This document shows positions 1 through 12,459 of a DNA stretch of 64,000 nt, piece by piece. The DNA lies in NCBI RefSeq assembly GCF_950295315.1, contig NC_080176.1, positions 33,507,006 to 33,571,005 of the forward strand, in the 5' to 3' direction. The translations under genes were made by a program, and so were the position numbers. The first letter of the stretch is position 1. Every line of letters begins with the position of its first letter. The notes below the pieces were generated by a model. The model was not told the DNA's origin, ran no database searches, and saw only the letters and a list, made by a program, of their open reading frames with translations. The stretch comes from Erinaceus europaeus (lineage: Eukaryota; Chordata; Mammalia; Eulipotyphla; Erinaceidae).

Positions 1-700
1 ATTATCCACCTGGTGGAAAAAAAACAGAGTCAGATATGTAGAGAATTTCATTTGCCATGCATCATTCAATATATATCACTTATTATGTTAAAGATGCTTG
101 AGGCATATACTACAGTGGGATACTACACAGGTGATGAGTCTTTCTATCAGAATATAGTCAAGGAGGAAAGAACTATCAGTCATGGCAGGAATCTACTAAT
201 TTGCGGGGGAAGGCTGTGTTAGTGAAGATTGTAAGTTTTAGAATATACAGACAAAAGAAGATTTATGGTACAGTTATTTAATAATATTATCAATTCAGAA
301 AGCATAGGTGGAAAGAAATGTGTACTTGCCAAGTCTGCTCTACAAGATAACCTTAAAGAAAAGACATTAGCTCCTACAAACCTGCACAGAAACTAACTAC
401 ATATCAGAGCTTAAAGCTATCAATCCCATCCAAAACCAAGGCTTGAACCAAGACTTCCTGATCATGCCGAAAAGGAAGAAGGTGCTTCTTCAGCTATGAG
501 CTCTTCTGTGGTAGCCTGCCACTGGGAACTTCAAAGGTTCATCCCCAGCCTCCTGATTAACTTAAGGGCAGGGGGAGGTGACTATTGCCTACCAAACACA
601 CAGTTGAGCTGGTAGAATAAGAATGAATCAAAGAGTCTACCATGTAATTACTTTATCCTCTGATAATTTTAAGTATTTATAGTTTTTCCCCCTCCACTTT
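1..700. other. No gene seen
   Basis: AT-rich. A 69-codon ORF (13-222) has no recognisable features. 230-700 may be old L1-related DNA, but no block is diagnostic. Confidence 0.4.
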
Positions 701-704
701 ATGG

Positions 705-930
705 GAGAAGGAGGTAATGATTTATAGTATAGCTGTGGACACATAGGTATAACCTCTCATCTCTCCATGGTAGCTAGATGTCTACAAGACACTTTCTCCC
801 CCAACCTAAGTCCTTTTCAGCACCCCAGCAGCCCTCTATGCTACCCCTTGCCCTTCTTTTCCAGAAGCTTTTACTGCAGTACACCATATCCAGTCCACGT
901 TTCACCTTATATTTTCTAGTACTAACTTTG
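705..930 (-). repeat. L1 3' UTR-like repeat, antisense
   Basis: Same arrangement as 59795-60130 ('CAAGACACTTTCTCCCCCAA', 'CAGTACACCATATCCAGTCC'), and here too followed by an unrelated element. Confidence 0.45.
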
Positions 931-934
931 GTGG

Positions 935-1000
935 TGGAAATTGTACCCCTCTTATCCTACAATCTTGTCAATCATATTAAATCAATAAAAAAGAAAAAAA
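935..1000 (+). repeat. Unit R 3' tip
   Basis: 'GTACCCCTCTTATCCTAC' and 'AATCTTGTCAATCATATTAA' followed by an A-rich tail. Confidence 0.6.
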
Positions 1001-1369
1001 TTAGTATTAGGGCCTGGTATAGACTGCAAAACAGTAAAAGATAGGGCAGCAACAGTATGCTGCCTACTAAAGAGAAATGGAAGTATATCTCGAGATCCTC
1101 TCTGTGAAATTGTATGATATCACTTGATGTATTGAATAAACTACTAAAACTGTTTAAAGTATTAGAGTTAAAGACCTCACCAGGAGAAAAGATTAAGTCA
1201 TAAAAATGCTAAAATTTATTTTAGACAAAAAAGTAGGAGATGAGGGGAACAATTAATTATAAATGAGGCAGACAGGCAACAAATAGCTAAAAGGTAGAGT
1301 TAGATCCAATTAAATTAACAATCACAGTAAATCTAAATTGCTCTAGAAAACCAGACACAGTAGTATATT

Positions 1370-2965
1370 AAAAAGATTGCTGGTCACAACCAAGTGGAAT
1401 TTATCCCAAGAATGCAAGGCTGGTTCAATATACATAAATCAATCAATGTAATTCACCACATCAATAAGAGCAAAATGAAAACCATATGATTATCTCAATA
1501 GATTCAGAGAAAGCCTTTGACAAAATCTAACATCACTTTATGATCAAAATGCTACAAAGAATGGGAATAGATGGCAAATTCCTTAAGACTGTGGAGTTTA
1601 TATACAGCAAGCCTATAGCCAACACATTACTCAATGGGGAGAATCTAGAAGCATTCCCGCTCAGATCAGGCACTTGACAGGGCTGTTCATATCACCATTA
1701 TTCTTCAACATAGTATTGGAAGTTCTTTCAATAATAATCAGGCAAGAGAAAGGAATTAAAGGAATACACATTAGAAAGGAAGAAGTCAAACTCTCACTAT
1801 TTGCAGACAGCACGATAGTAGACATAGAAAAACCTAAAGAATCCAGCAGAAAGCTTCTGGAAATTATTAGGCAAGGTATCAGGCTACAAAATTAACATAT
1901 AAAAATCAGTGGCAATCCTTTACAAAACACTAAGTCAGAAGAGGAGGATAGCCAGAAATCACTTCCATTCACTATAGCAGCAAAATCAATAAAATATCTA
2001 GAAATAACCTAAGCAAAGAAGTGAAGTACTTGTTTACTGGAAACTATGAGTCACTATTAAGGAAATAGAAAATGATACAAAGAATGGATAGTTATCCTAT
2101 ATTCATGGATTGAAAGAATTAACGACAATAAAATGAATATTCTACCCAGAGCCATATACAGATTTAATTCAGTATCCATCAGGGTTCCACCAATGTTCTT
2201 TAAAAGAATAAAACAAAAATTGAAAACATTTACCTGAGCCAGAAAACACCTAGAATTGCCAAAACAATCTCCAGAAAAAGAAACAGAAATGGAGGCACCA
2301 CAGTCTCAGATATAACTATAAGTTCCAAGTCACTGTCAGAGAAAAGCAAATAAAAACAACAATGAGGTACCACTTCACTTCTGTGAGAATGTCATACATC
2401 AGAAAAGATAGCAGCAACAACCTGCTAGAGAGGTTGTGGGTACAAAAGAACCCTCCTGCACTGCTGGTGGGAATGTAAATTGTCCTAGCTCCTGTGGAGA
2501 ATAGTCTGGATAACCCTCACAGGGCTAGAAATGGACCTTCCTTCTGATCCAGTAATTCCTCTCCTAGAGATATATCCTAAGGAGTCAAACACACCTATCC
2601 AAAAAGATGTGTGTGCATCTATGTTCATAGCATCACAATTCATAATAACCAAAACCTGGAAATAACCCAAGTATTCAACAACAAATGAGTGGCTGGGAAA
2701 GTTGTGGTCTCTGTACACAATGGAATACTACTCAGTTATTAAGAATAATGAATCTACTTTCTCAACCCATCTTGGATGGAGCTAGAAGGAATTATGTTAA
2801 GTGAGATAAGCCATAAAGAGAAGAAGAGTATGGGATTATCCCACTCATAAACAGAAGTTAAGAAAGAAGAACAGAAAGGTAAATGCAAAGCAGAATTTGA
2901 TTTTAGAGCATTGCACCAAAGTATAAAATTCTCTGTGATGGGGGGTAGGGGAGAGATGAAAAAAA
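1370..2965 (+). mobile_element. L1 ORF2 remnant and 3' end
   Basis: 1400-2320 encodes, in broken frames, L1 ORF2 reverse transcriptase sequence: 'FDKIQHHF', '[13 protein letters not shown]', and an 'LFADS' box in the open part 1674-1895. 2330-2965 is L1 3' sequence: 'CAATGGAATACTACTCAG', 'CATCTTGGATGGAGCTAGAA', 'AAGTGAGATAAGCCA'. Old and inactive. Confidence 0.85.
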
Positions 2966-2976
2966 ATAATGGATGG

Positions 2977-3252
2977 GGAGTCAGATGGTAGCTCAGCGGG
3001 TTAAGCACAGGTGGCTCAAAGTGCAAGGACCAGCGTAAGGATCCCCGTTCAAGCCCTCGGCTCCCCACCTGCAGGGGAGTTGCTGCAGGGGAGTCACTTC
3101 AGAAGCAGCTTCCTCTCTTCTCCCCTTCACAAGTGACTTTCCATCCTCTCTCCATTTCTCTCTGTCCTATCCAACAACAATGACATCAATAACAACAACA
3201 ATAAAACAAGGGCAACAAAAAGGAATAAATAAATAAATAAATAAAAATTAAG
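2977..3252 (+). repeat. tRNA-derived SINE with target duplication
   Basis: 'GTAGCTCAGCGGGTTAAG' (A box region), 'GTTCAAGCCC' (B box), '(AAAT)n' tail. Flanked by AAAAAATAATGGATGG at 2961-2976 and 3253-3268. Confidence 0.92.
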
Positions 3253-3268
3253 AAAAAATAATGGATGG

Positions 3269-3890
3269 CTCTGAGGCCTCTGTTGCTTCACTCTGATCTG
3301 TGTCCACTCTGCCATGCTGAGACTCCCCACACAGAAGCCCAGCTCCCTGTGCCCTCTCAGGCTCCTGGCACTGCCTCCACTGCTCTCTCCTCAGGCTCAG
3401 CCTGGGCTTTGCTCGAGCTCCCTTGTTGAGAAGGATCCTTCTATGTGCCAACTTGAATGTTCACCAGGTGGCCAGATTAAACATGGTTGTTGGGTGTGTC
3501 TATGAGGGTTTTTCTGGATGGGATTAGCATTTGAGTCACTGGACTCTGGAAAGCAGATGGGCCTCCTGAATGTGGAGGGGTGTCATCCCATCCCTCCCCT
3601 GCAGGCCCATGCTGCCAATACCCCTCCCACTGTGCCTCAAAGCCATGGTCCCCAGGAGAGGGTGCACAAGCCAGGCCCAGGCCCACAGCATTGCTCTGTC
3701 TGCTCTGGTCTTGTCAGGTTAGATATGAGCTCCGAGTAGAAGAATATTTATCTCCAAAATCCAGTCTTTTAAAAAAACTTGGGTAGTGTTATGCATGGGG
3801 AAATAAGAAATTATATCCACATTTTAACAACTATCCTGTAAATCATTACTTCCCAAATAAAATGATTTTTCAAAAGAAAAAGGGAAGAGA
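3269..3890. other. Unassigned; old interspersed-repeat feel
   Basis: 'GTGTCTATGAGGGTTTTTCTGG' and 'GATTAGCATTTGAGTCACTGG' resemble an ancient mammalian repeat that I cannot name. No coding sequence. Confidence 0.35.
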
Positions 3891-3929
3891 GGGAGGGAGT
3901 GCGATGGACCCCTCAGGCGGAGGAGCAGC

Positions 3930-4480
3930 AGGATAGATCAGGGAACTCTGAAGGCGACCACCAGGTGGGTCAGGAGTCAGCGCAGGGGAGAACAGAATAC
4001 ACCACACTCTGTTGGAGGGTGAATCTGAGCTCAATTTTTATTCAGCCAGTGAGAGTTTATATATCTTTCAGTCTTACATAAACAATATCTGGAACAGAAA
4101 GTAAAGCTCATTTCTTGATTAGATGGCCTTGTGGTTTTACACAGAAATGTCATACTTCATGGGGTGATGCATTTCTGAGTAATAGGCTTAGCAGATAGTA
4201 TTTTATGTAGAGTTTTAACATATTTCATAAGAGGAGGTGAGTAAGTATTATTAAGAATTTTTCCTAAAACTTTATTTATTTGATGACCCATAACTTCGTC
4301 CACCTCATTTCCTGTTCATCTGTATCTAATCTGGGAACAGGGACTGTTCATCCCCGATTACACGGCATCATTATCATGTACATAATGAAAACAATAATCA
4401 GAGTTTCCAATTTAGATCTGCTCAGGATGCCAAGACCCACTCCCAGAATTCTTCTTCCTTGAAGAGAGTTTTCCAGGGTG
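3930..4480 (-). repeat. Possible LTR remnant, antisense
   Basis: On the minus strand 'GAATAAAAATTGAGCTCAG' looks like a poly(A) signal followed by an R/U5 region ('TCTGTTCTCCCCTGCGCTGA'). Boundaries are not clear and no internal retroviral sequence is present. Weak call. Confidence 0.25.
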
Positions 4481-4499
4481 CTGACCCTGTCAGACCCAT

Positions 4500-4692
4500 C
4501 GTTCTGGAGTTGAGTGGGGTGTGGCAAGGGAGGGAGAGAAAGAGAGAGAGAGACAGAGAAAGAGAGAGAGAGAGAACAACACTGAAGTTTCCTCCAATGT
4601 AATGGGGTCTGACCTCAAACCTGAATCATGCATGTGACAAAGCAGTGATACATATATATATAAATATACATACAGTGAGCTATTTTGCATAT
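4500..4692 (-). repeat. Old SINE family copy with (GA)n
   Basis: (GA)n run at about 4532-4574, then 'GAAGTTTCCTCCAATGTAATG' and 'GTGAGCTATTTTGCA'. Confidence 0.6.
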
Positions 4693-4694
4693 CT

Positions 4695-5208
4695 TACTTC
4701 TTAGTAGCTGTGGGCCCCTTGGAATATACCTGAAATAGACTTCCTAGCTTCTTCCAACATGAAGATCCCAAATCTCACCTGCTCTATTCTTACCTTTAGG
4801 TTCCTGCTTATTAAATAATTTGTTCTGCTTTATATCTTACTGCTTTTCAGCCACCAAGCTACACGTGCTATGATGATGCCAATCTGACTTCCCCGGGCAG
4901 ATGACCTCACCAATGTACCCTGGAACCCCACCTCTCCAGAGCTCTGCCCCACTAGGGAGATAGAAACAGGTTGGGGGTATGGAACCACCTGTCAATGCCC
5001 ATGTCCAGTGAAGAAGCAATTACAGAAGCCAGACCTCCCACTTTCTGCACCCTATAATGATCCTGGGTCCATACTCCCACAGGGATAAAAAATAGGAAAA
5101 CTTCCAAAGGAGGGGATGGGATGTGAAACTCTGGTGGTAGGAATTATATGGAATTGTACCCCTCTTATCCAATGGACTTGTCAGTCATTATTAAATCAAT
5201 TTAAAAAA
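4695..5208 (+). repeat. Unit R copy
   Basis: 3' half of unit R, from 'CCTTGGAATATACCTGAAAT' to 'AAATCAATTTAAAAAAA', with the 'GCTTTTCAGCCACCAAGC' block. Confidence 0.85.
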
Positions 5209-5209
5209 A

Positions 5210-6004
5210 TGCATACAATTCACCAGAGCAGCTGGGCTGTCGATCCACAATATGGCTGACCCAGCAACACACATCAAATCTCACAGCCAACATACACCAG
5301 CTGACTAATGCCGCTTTGTGTGGAGTGAGGCTGTCGGATTTGGGGGCACCCCTCTGAGCTCCTCACATATGCAGTGCCCTCAACTTGGACCTGCTCTGAG
5401 ATCCCCTTCCTCCCATCAGCCCCAGCAGCAAGCACAGGGACATCCTATCTGTCCCCACAGACAGCCAGACCCCCAGATGCATTCCTTTTTGCTGAGGCCA
5501 TCTGACAGCCCTCTGTATACAGAGAGCAGCTACGGAAGGTCTGAGGGGCTGCTGAGGTCTAAGGGGCACTGCCCCATGCCTTACCTACTCATCTTGATGA
5601 TATTCCAGGCCCCACCCCAGAATGTTTGCCAGGAGGTTTAATGCTTTTCTTTTCCTCCCCAAAATGCATGTCTGTTGTCAGGCAAGCAGGTGTCCATGAT
5701 TCCATGGACTGGTGAGAAAGTCTCCTAGTGAGGAGGTTGTGCCTCTTCAAAAGGCACAAGCCAGTTTCCTGGCAGGGGCCTGAACCTCCCCCTCTATCTG
5801 GTCCCACCAGCTTTTGCTGTAACAACAGTCAGTTCTCAAACCACAGGAACTCATGGCACATAGCTTGTGTTACATGTTGACTTGGCCACAGTGCAGATGA
5901 TTCCACCAACCTAGCAGGAATGGAAGGGGCAGCTCTGTCTGATTACAGGGTGAAGGCACAGGAGAACTGGCAGAAACTCTCGTTGGTTCTTAAAATCTCT
6001 GCTT
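5210..6004. other. Non-repetitive, GC-moderate stretch, no gene assigned
   Basis: ORFs of 107 codons (5318-5641) and 119 codons (5920-6279) exist. The second runs into a SINE. Neither shows domains or splice context. Confidence 0.4.
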
Positions 6005-6585
6005 GGGGCTGGGTGGTGGTGTGCAAGTTAAGCATATGTGGAGCAAAGCACAAGGACCAGCCTAAGGATCCCGGTTCTAGCCCCTGGCTCCCTGCAGGGG
6101 GGTCTCTCTTCACAGGTGATGAAACAGGTCTGCCTGCAGGTATCTATCTTTCTCTCCCCGTCTTCCCCTCCTCTCTCCATTTCTCTCTACCCTATCCAAC
6201 AACGACAGCAACAATAATAACAACAGTGATAAACAACAAGGGCAACAAAAGGGAAAAAAATAGCCTCCAAGAGCAATGAAAGAAAAAAAAAAACTCTGCT
6301 GCCGCTCCCCACCTGCAGGGGGGGATGTTTCACAATCAGAGAAGTAGTGCTGCAAGTGTCTCTCTTTCAGTCACTCACTCTCTCTACTCCCTTTCCTCTT
6401 TCAATTTTTCTACCCTATAAAGTAAGAGGAGGGGAGGGGAGGGGAGAGGGAGGGGAGAGGAGGGGAGAGGAGAGTAGATTAGATTAGATTAGATTAGATT
6501 AGATTAGATTACCACCAGGAATGATGGATTCGTTGTGCAGATACCAAGCCCCAACAATAACCCTGGTGTCAATTAAAAAAAAAAA
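6005..6585 (+). repeat. Two consecutive tRNA-derived SINEs with microsatellites
   Basis: 6005-6294 is a full SINE. 6297-6585 is a second with its head missing; its body has expanded into (GGGGA)n (about 6425-6473) and a GATTA pentamer run (about 6475-6511) before the 'CAGGAATGATGGATTCG' tail. Confidence 0.85.
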
Positions 6586-6599
6586 AAGAAAAGAAGAGA

Positions 6600-6728
6600 A
6601 AGAAACAACGCACCACCAGTGTCTCCCAGTGGCATGGTACTCCCATGTGATACCAGGGCTTGAACCTAGTAGGTCTTGCACACAGTAAGGCATGATCCCT
6701 ACCTCATGAGCCATCTCTCTGGCTGTGC
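6600..6728 (-). repeat. SINE head-region fragment, antisense
   Basis: Complement of a variant tRNA-like SINE ('CCAGGGCTTGAACCTAGTAGG', 'TGAGCCATCTCTCTGGC'). Confidence 0.6.
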
Positions 6729-7627
6729 CACACATAGATATGTCATTCCACTTGTGGGGTTGGAGAGGGGCCCCAAATATTGAGAGCAGCTGTTGGCCCA
6801 AGGCCAATTGTTCTTGTTCCATGTGGATATTTCCACCTGTGCCCATCCTGTGATAACTATAAAAAGGTGGGACAAGAAGTGATCGAGGTTGCAGACTCTC
6901 CCTTTGCCTGGAAGGATTCAGCAGCCAAAGCTTAAGCTTCCTAATAGAGGTTCTTGCTATTGCATGTGATTCTGGTCTTCTTTGCATGAGACTGGGACTC
7001 GAACTTCTGGGCATAACACCATGCACATGTCTTTGACCCAAACTGTTCTAGAGTCAAGTCTAAGCTACCGGGGCAGAAGAGAAGTCTCCTCTCTCACAGG
7101 AGAGGCCCCAAAGCATGTGAACTAATGAGCCCAGTGAGGGGTGGTGAGTGTGGGGACAATGGCACAAGCCACTTCACATGATCACCTTAGAGAGATCCTT
7201 GTTATCACCTCACATCAGGATAAGAAAAACAAAGATACTGAAAATGTCTAATTTGCTGCAAGGACTATGATGTAAATATTACTCACTCCAAAGTCCTTTC
7301 ATTGCCGATTGGTACATCATACTTTAAGAGGATAATTTGGTGCTTTGAAAACTCAGAAAAACCATTCAGGGACTTTCAAAACCCATAGAGGTGCCAAGAC
7401 ATTTTGAAACAGTCCATTAGTAATAGATGCAGCGAGTTACCCTGGATTTATTTTTAAAGAGAGAGAATGATTTTATAAATGAGTCCATTAGAACGTATTT
7501 ACAAGATATTAGAGCTCTGAGAGCTGATTGAATAAGAGAGAAAGGAAGATAATTAGGGCAGTTGGAAAACTGTTGTTTTGGGAGCTTGCCCAAAGAAAGA
7601 ATTCCTGCATCTAATTTTTTTTGGAAG

Positions 7628-7905
7628 CCAGGATGTGCTGCACCTGGTAGAATGTACACATTATGATGCGCAAGGACCCAAGTTCAAGCCCCCATTCCCC
7701 ACCTGCAGTTGGAGGAGGGAGTTTCATGAGTGGTGAAATAGTGCTGCAGGTGTCTCTCTTTACTCTTCTCTATCTCCTCTTCCCTCTCAATTTCTCTGTC
7801 TTTATAAAAAAAAAATTAAAGGTATGGGGGTGGGGTAATGCCTGTCAGGAGCAGTGGATTCATCATATAGGCAATGAGCCCCAGCAATACTTCTGGAAAT
7901 TTTTT
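7628..7905 (+). repeat. tRNA-derived SINE, second subfamily
   Basis: 'CACCTGGTAGAATGTACACA' head, 'GTTCAAGCCCCCATTCCCC', tail 'CAGGAGCAGTGGATTCATC'. The second subfamily has 'CACACCTGGTTGAGT' and 'AAGTGGTGAAGCAGGGCTGC' signatures. Confidence 0.8.
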
Positions 7906-8087
7906 AAAAGTTTCCTTTATTTTATTTTAATGAGAAAAACAGACGAGAGCACTGTTCAATTTTGGGTTATGGTGGTGCAGGGAATTGAATCTGAGACCTC
8001 TAGGCATCAGACTTGAAAGTCTGGTGCACAACTACCCTATGTGTATTTCTTGGCAGATAATAGTAAAAGCTTGTCCAGGGAACTGCC

Positions 8088-8290
8088 TGGTGGTGATTGG
8101 GTCAGCTCACTTGGTTAGTGCATTGCTTTGCCATGTGTACAACCCAAGTTCAATCCTGATCCTCAGTACATTAAAGGAAACTCCCCCCCCCTCTCTTTTT
8201 TTCTCCCCCTTACTCCTTCCTTCCCTCCTCCCACCTCTCTACCTGTATCAGAAAAAGAGGATAAAAAGGACAGAAGTACAGGAAGAAAGT
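8088..8290 (+). repeat. Other SINE (GCTTTGCCATGTG type)
   Basis: 'GGTTAGTGCATTGCTTTGCC' and 'CCCAAGTTCAATCCTGA', then CT-rich. A related piece lies at 25630-25745. Confidence 0.55.
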
Positions 8291-8579
8291 GATAGCTATA
8301 CACTGAAGCTTGGGGCTCACTGCTCTTAAGCATTAAGCCAACAAACTCCATGTACAATAGATAATACTAGAAATACAGGAAAAAAGTTGCTCCATCAAAT
8401 GGGGTAAGGGGAGATTTTGTGGGGCCATAATTTGGCTGCTCATTGAGAAGTGAATAGAACAGACGACAGAAGAGAAGGAGCTAGTGTATCACACAGAGAG
8501 GTAGAAACCAGCTGAGGCATTTGAGGGCAGAGCTGCCACTGACCATGCTACCCACAAAGACAGACTAAAAAGTATTCCA

Positions 8580-9160
8580 CCAGGGCAGGCAATGGTGCAC
8601 TCAGTAGAGAGCACACATTACCATGTCCAAGAACCAGAGTTCAAGCCCCCACCCAGTCCTGGCCTGCAGGGGGGGAGCTTCACAAGCTGTAAAACAGTGC
8701 TGCAGCTGTCTCTCTGTTTCTCTCTCTCTCTCTCTTTTTTTTTTTACCTCTAGGGTTATCACTGGGGCTGGATGCCTACACCATGAATCCACTGCTCCTG
8801 AAGGCCATTTTTCCCCATTTTTGTTGCCTTTGTTGTTATTATTATTAATGTTGTTGGATAGGACAGAGAGATATCAAGAGGGGAAGACAGAGATGGGGAG
8901 AAAAAGATAGACATCTGCAGACTTGCTTCACCACTTGTAAAGAAACCCCCCCTGCAGGTGGGGAGCTTGGGGCTGGAACAGGGAGCCTCACACTGGTCTG
9001 TGTGCTTTACATCAAGCACGCTGAGCCCACTGTGCTACCACCCAGCCCCCACCCTCTGTCCCTCTTTATCACCCCCTCCTCTCAACTTCTTGTCTACAAA
9101 TAATGAAAAAAAAAAGGAAAAAATGGCTACTAGGAGTGGTAAATACATAGTATAGGCTCA
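8580..9160. repeat. Nested SINEs: minus copy inside plus copy
   Basis: A plus SINE (8580-8742, resuming 9047-9160) is split by a minus SINE (about 8743-9046) reading 'CTCTAGGGTTATCACTGG' to 'GCTACCACCCAGCCCC'. Confidence 0.8.
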
Positions 9161-9205
9161 GGTCACCTTTGTAAGTTTTTACAAAGGTCAGTTGAGAGCA
9201 CCAGG

Positions 9206-9650
9206 AAAGAGTTCACCCAGTAGACTGCACACTTCACAATGCAAGAGAATCTGAGATTAAGGGAGTCGGGCTGTAGTGCAGCGGGCTAAGTGCAGGTGGC
9301 GCAAAGTACAAGGACCGGCATAAGGATCCCGGTTCGAACCCCGGCTCCCCACCTGCAGGGGAGTCGCTACACAGGCGGTGAAGCAGGTCTGCAGGTGTCT
9401 ATCTTTCTCTCCTCCTCTCTGTCTTCTCCTCCTCTCTCCATTTCTGTCCTATCCAACAACGACAACAACAATAATACAACAAGGGCAACAAAAGGGAATA
9501 AATAAATAAAATAAATATAAAAAAAAGAAAAAAAAAAGAATCTGAGATTAAGACCTCTGTCATGCCCAACAACAGTGGAGACGTTATGAACAGTGTTTCA
9601 GTATCTATCCCTCTCCCTCTCCTTTTCCTTGTCTTTTTCTAGTTGAAACT
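9206..9650 (+). repeat. Old SINE split by a young SINE
   Basis: The inner copy, 9261-9536, is well conserved ('GTGCAGCGGGCTAAGTGCAG', 'GGTTCGAACCCC') and is flanked by GAATCTGAGATTAA on both sides. The outer copy is older. Confidence 0.88.
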
Positions 9651-9659
9651 AAAAGAGGG

Positions 9660-11324
9660 AAAAACTCAACTGTGAATGATAGAAGTTGTGGTGTAAAAAC
9701 CAACACTCAGGGATATTATCATGTGTTTGCCTACATGTATTCCTATTTGTGTGGAGAGAAGTCTGGGCAGGAAGGTCTCTGTGCCCTAGTAGAAATGAGC
9801 ACACACCCTGAGGGAAGCCTTTGTTGATGTCACAGTCTGAAGTTCTGTTTGCACAGGACTGTTGGCAGGAATCCGGGCATTAGTGTTGCTAGAATACCAA
9901 CTATCACCATGGATGGCTGGGGTTCTGTAGTTCTGAGGTGGTGGGGAAGGAAGAAGAAAAAGTGCCAGGAAGTGTGTCAGGCCTTGTGTCTTCACATGCA
10001 GCTGGTAATGGAGAGCCAGAGGGAAAAGGCTCACCCTCATAGCAGGCCCCAATTCCTGGAGTCCAAGGCTGTCAGCTTAGATGGAAAAAGGGGCTCCATA
10101 GGTGCCATTCAATTGCAAATTTTGAGATGGAAGCTTATCCTGGACTGACAGGCCAGAAGAGTAAAAGCAGAGGAGAATGGACTCTAAAGAAAGAAGAAAG
10201 GGGACAGTGGAAGTAGAGAGACATGAAAACACCATACCGCTTGTTGACTTTGACAGTGGAGCTCATGAGCTTGGATCACAGCTCTGGAAACTGGGGGAGA
10301 CAAAGAAATTGATTCTTGGGGCCAGGTGGTAGCACACCTGGTTGAGTACACCTGTTACAATGCTCAAGGACCCAAGTTCGAGCCCCCGGTCCCCACCTGC
10401 AGGGGAAATCTTTGCAAGTGGTGAGGCAGGGCTGCAGGTCTCTTTCTCTCTCTCTCAGAGAAAGGGGAGACTCACCCCTGAGGTGGCAGCGGTGGTGAAG
10501 AACTCAAGTAGAAAGGTCTATGATTTTCTGAGTGATCATAGTCAAGATGGTGCCCATGGAGTCATGACTGGGAAGAGGTGGATACGGTTTCGGGAGCTTG
10601 AAAGAGCAGACTGGCTGGGTGTGAGAAGCTGGGCATCTGAGGCAGCTGGACAGAAGTCTCAGCTTATGGTTCAGAGGGGAATCCTGGGGTGGTCCTTCAT
10701 TCTTGTTTTTCTTAATGCTGAGCTTGCATTTGAACCCAAGTTCCTGAAAGTATAAGATACTACTGAATGCCCTTCCTGGCCCAATTTTTCCTTTTGGTCA
10801 TCGCCAAAACTTTACTACTTTGGATCAGCTTTTTTACATAAAGACAGACAGAAAAGGAGAGATATCACTGAAGCATCCCCCAATGCAACAGAGGTGGAAA
10901 ACAGAGTAAAATGAACCCCCTAACTTGCAAGAACAGGCAGAACTGGGTCAGGGCCAGCAAGGATGGAAGGAAGAAACACTTGGCTTTGCTATCAGTGTGC
11001 TAAGCAGCAGCAAGAGGGGGAAGTATGTGACCTGAGCTTGGGGACAAATGTGGGCTCTCCTCTGAGGCAGGAACTAAGCCTGATGTGAGTCGCTATAGAG
11101 AAGGGACTTCCTCCATCTCACTGACCTTGTGTTCAGCAGAATTGAAACAATGAGGCTCCTTTTGGGAGAAATACCCCCACTTGTTATTTGCAGTGAGTCT
11201 GAGATGGTGCAACACAGGCACAAAACTTGAGTAAAAGAGATCAGAAGTTTTTAATTCACAAGAAAGGGGGGGCAGGAAGGACTCAGAACCCCTTAGGAAA
11301 ATGGCCACTTACTCCCCTGCTCAC
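9660..11324. other. No gene seen apart from one SINE
   Basis: Short ORFs only (88-137 codons). The 137-codon one (10342-10755) starts inside a SINE and is not supported. Confidence 0.4.
10319..10465 (+). repeat. SINE, second subfamily, 3'-truncated
   Basis: 'GGGGCCAGGTGGTAGCACAC' to 'GGCAGGGCTGCAGGTCTC'. Confidence 0.8.
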
Positions 11325-12459
11325 TCCCACGCCATGAGGAGCTGACCAGTCTTGCAATGATGTTATTCCTCGCGCCCACCTTTGCTGCAGTTTTTATGAG
11401 ATGTTCGTGAAATGACAGAGTGCGATTGAGAGTAACCCCAAGATAGACTGGCTGGGCTTCATGCCGGATTCTCGTATCGTCAAGCTGCACATTAAGCTCA
11501 CGCGAGGCCGAGGCATGGTGTAGATGGAAAACAGATGACACCGTTTTTGCAGTGCTAGGGATTAGTCGCCATTTTTTACAGTAATCAGATATCAGAGACA
11601 TGTCTTTCGTGAGTGTTTCCTCGAGAATGTCGAACTTGGATGCCTGAGTTGCACAGCAGATGTCATCCGCGTAGATGAACTTCCTTGAAGAAGTTTCTGG
11701 GAGGTCATTGATGTAAATATTAAATAGCGTAGGAGCCAGAACAGAGCCCTGGGGGAGGACACTTGAGACAAGTCTCCATCTGCTAGACTTGTCACCCAGA
11801 TGCACCTGGAATCTTCTGTTTTGGAGAAGAAACGATATAGTGTTGGCCACCCATGGAGGCAGGCATCTTGAGGTCTTGATTAGGAGACCATGGTGCCAGA
11901 CCGTGTCATAGGCTGCTGTGAGATCAACAAAGACAGCACCCGTCTTTAAATTCTTCTGGAATCCATTTTCAATGTAAGTTGAGAGGGCCAGGGCTTGTTC
12001 GCAGGTAGATCTTCCTGGGCGGAAACCAGCTTGGGCGGGTGATAGGAATTTCTCTGTAAGAGGAGAAATACGTGACAGAAGCAGCCTCTCAAGGAGTTTG
12101 TAACACACGGAGAGGAGAGAAATTGGTCTATAGCTGGCGGCCAGTGTTGGGTCTTTCTTTGGTTTCAAAACCGCTATTATCTTCGCACGACGCCAAACTT
12201 TGGGCATAGACTCAGATTCCAAGATGTGGGACAGGAATGAAGCGAGCCACTTCTTTGCTGCAGGGCCCAAGTTAAGAATGAGTTCTGGGGTGATGTTATC
12301 ATAGCCAGCAGCTGTTCCCGGTTTAACCCTCTTCAAAGCGTCTTCCGGTTCAGACCGTGTAAAGGGAGAGTTTTGGAGATGGACAAGATAACCGGAAGTG
12401 GGATGACCACTCATGGGAAATTTCTCTTTTCCAGACTGGGTCGATCTTAGCACGTCCAA
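11293..12459 (-). pseudogene. Reverse transcriptase ORF of non-L1 LINE copy 1
   Basis: An open frame of 388 codons spanning the RT palm and fingers. It contains SYRPISLL, VFVDLTAAYDTVWH, LPQGSVLAP and FIYADDICCATQ, each matching copy 2 almost exactly. About the first 30 residues are out of frame: a 2-bp difference near 12368-12372 ('GGGAGAGTTTT' here, 'GGGAGAGAGTTTT' in copy 2) shifts the frame. About the last 15 residues are flanking DNA. Few amino-acid differences separate the copies, so both derive from a recently active source. The role in life would be reverse transcription of its own RNA at a nicked target. Confidence 0.85.

Noticed and set aside
3314..3786. Cluster of overlapping ORFs with exon-like base content
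   Set aside because: Frames conflict, no splice signals fit, and part of the DNA resembles an old interspersed repeat.
5318..5641. Possible small gene of 107 codons
   Set aside because: No recognisable domain, no Kozak or splice support. Left as unassigned DNA.
6499..7041. 180-codon minus-strand ORF
   Set aside because: It runs across SINE tail, poly-A and a SINE fragment. No domain or splice context.
9270..9350. tRNA-like sequence with A and B boxes (and the many similar ones)
   Set aside because: These are SINE heads. They continue into SINE bodies and do not fold as complete tRNA genes.
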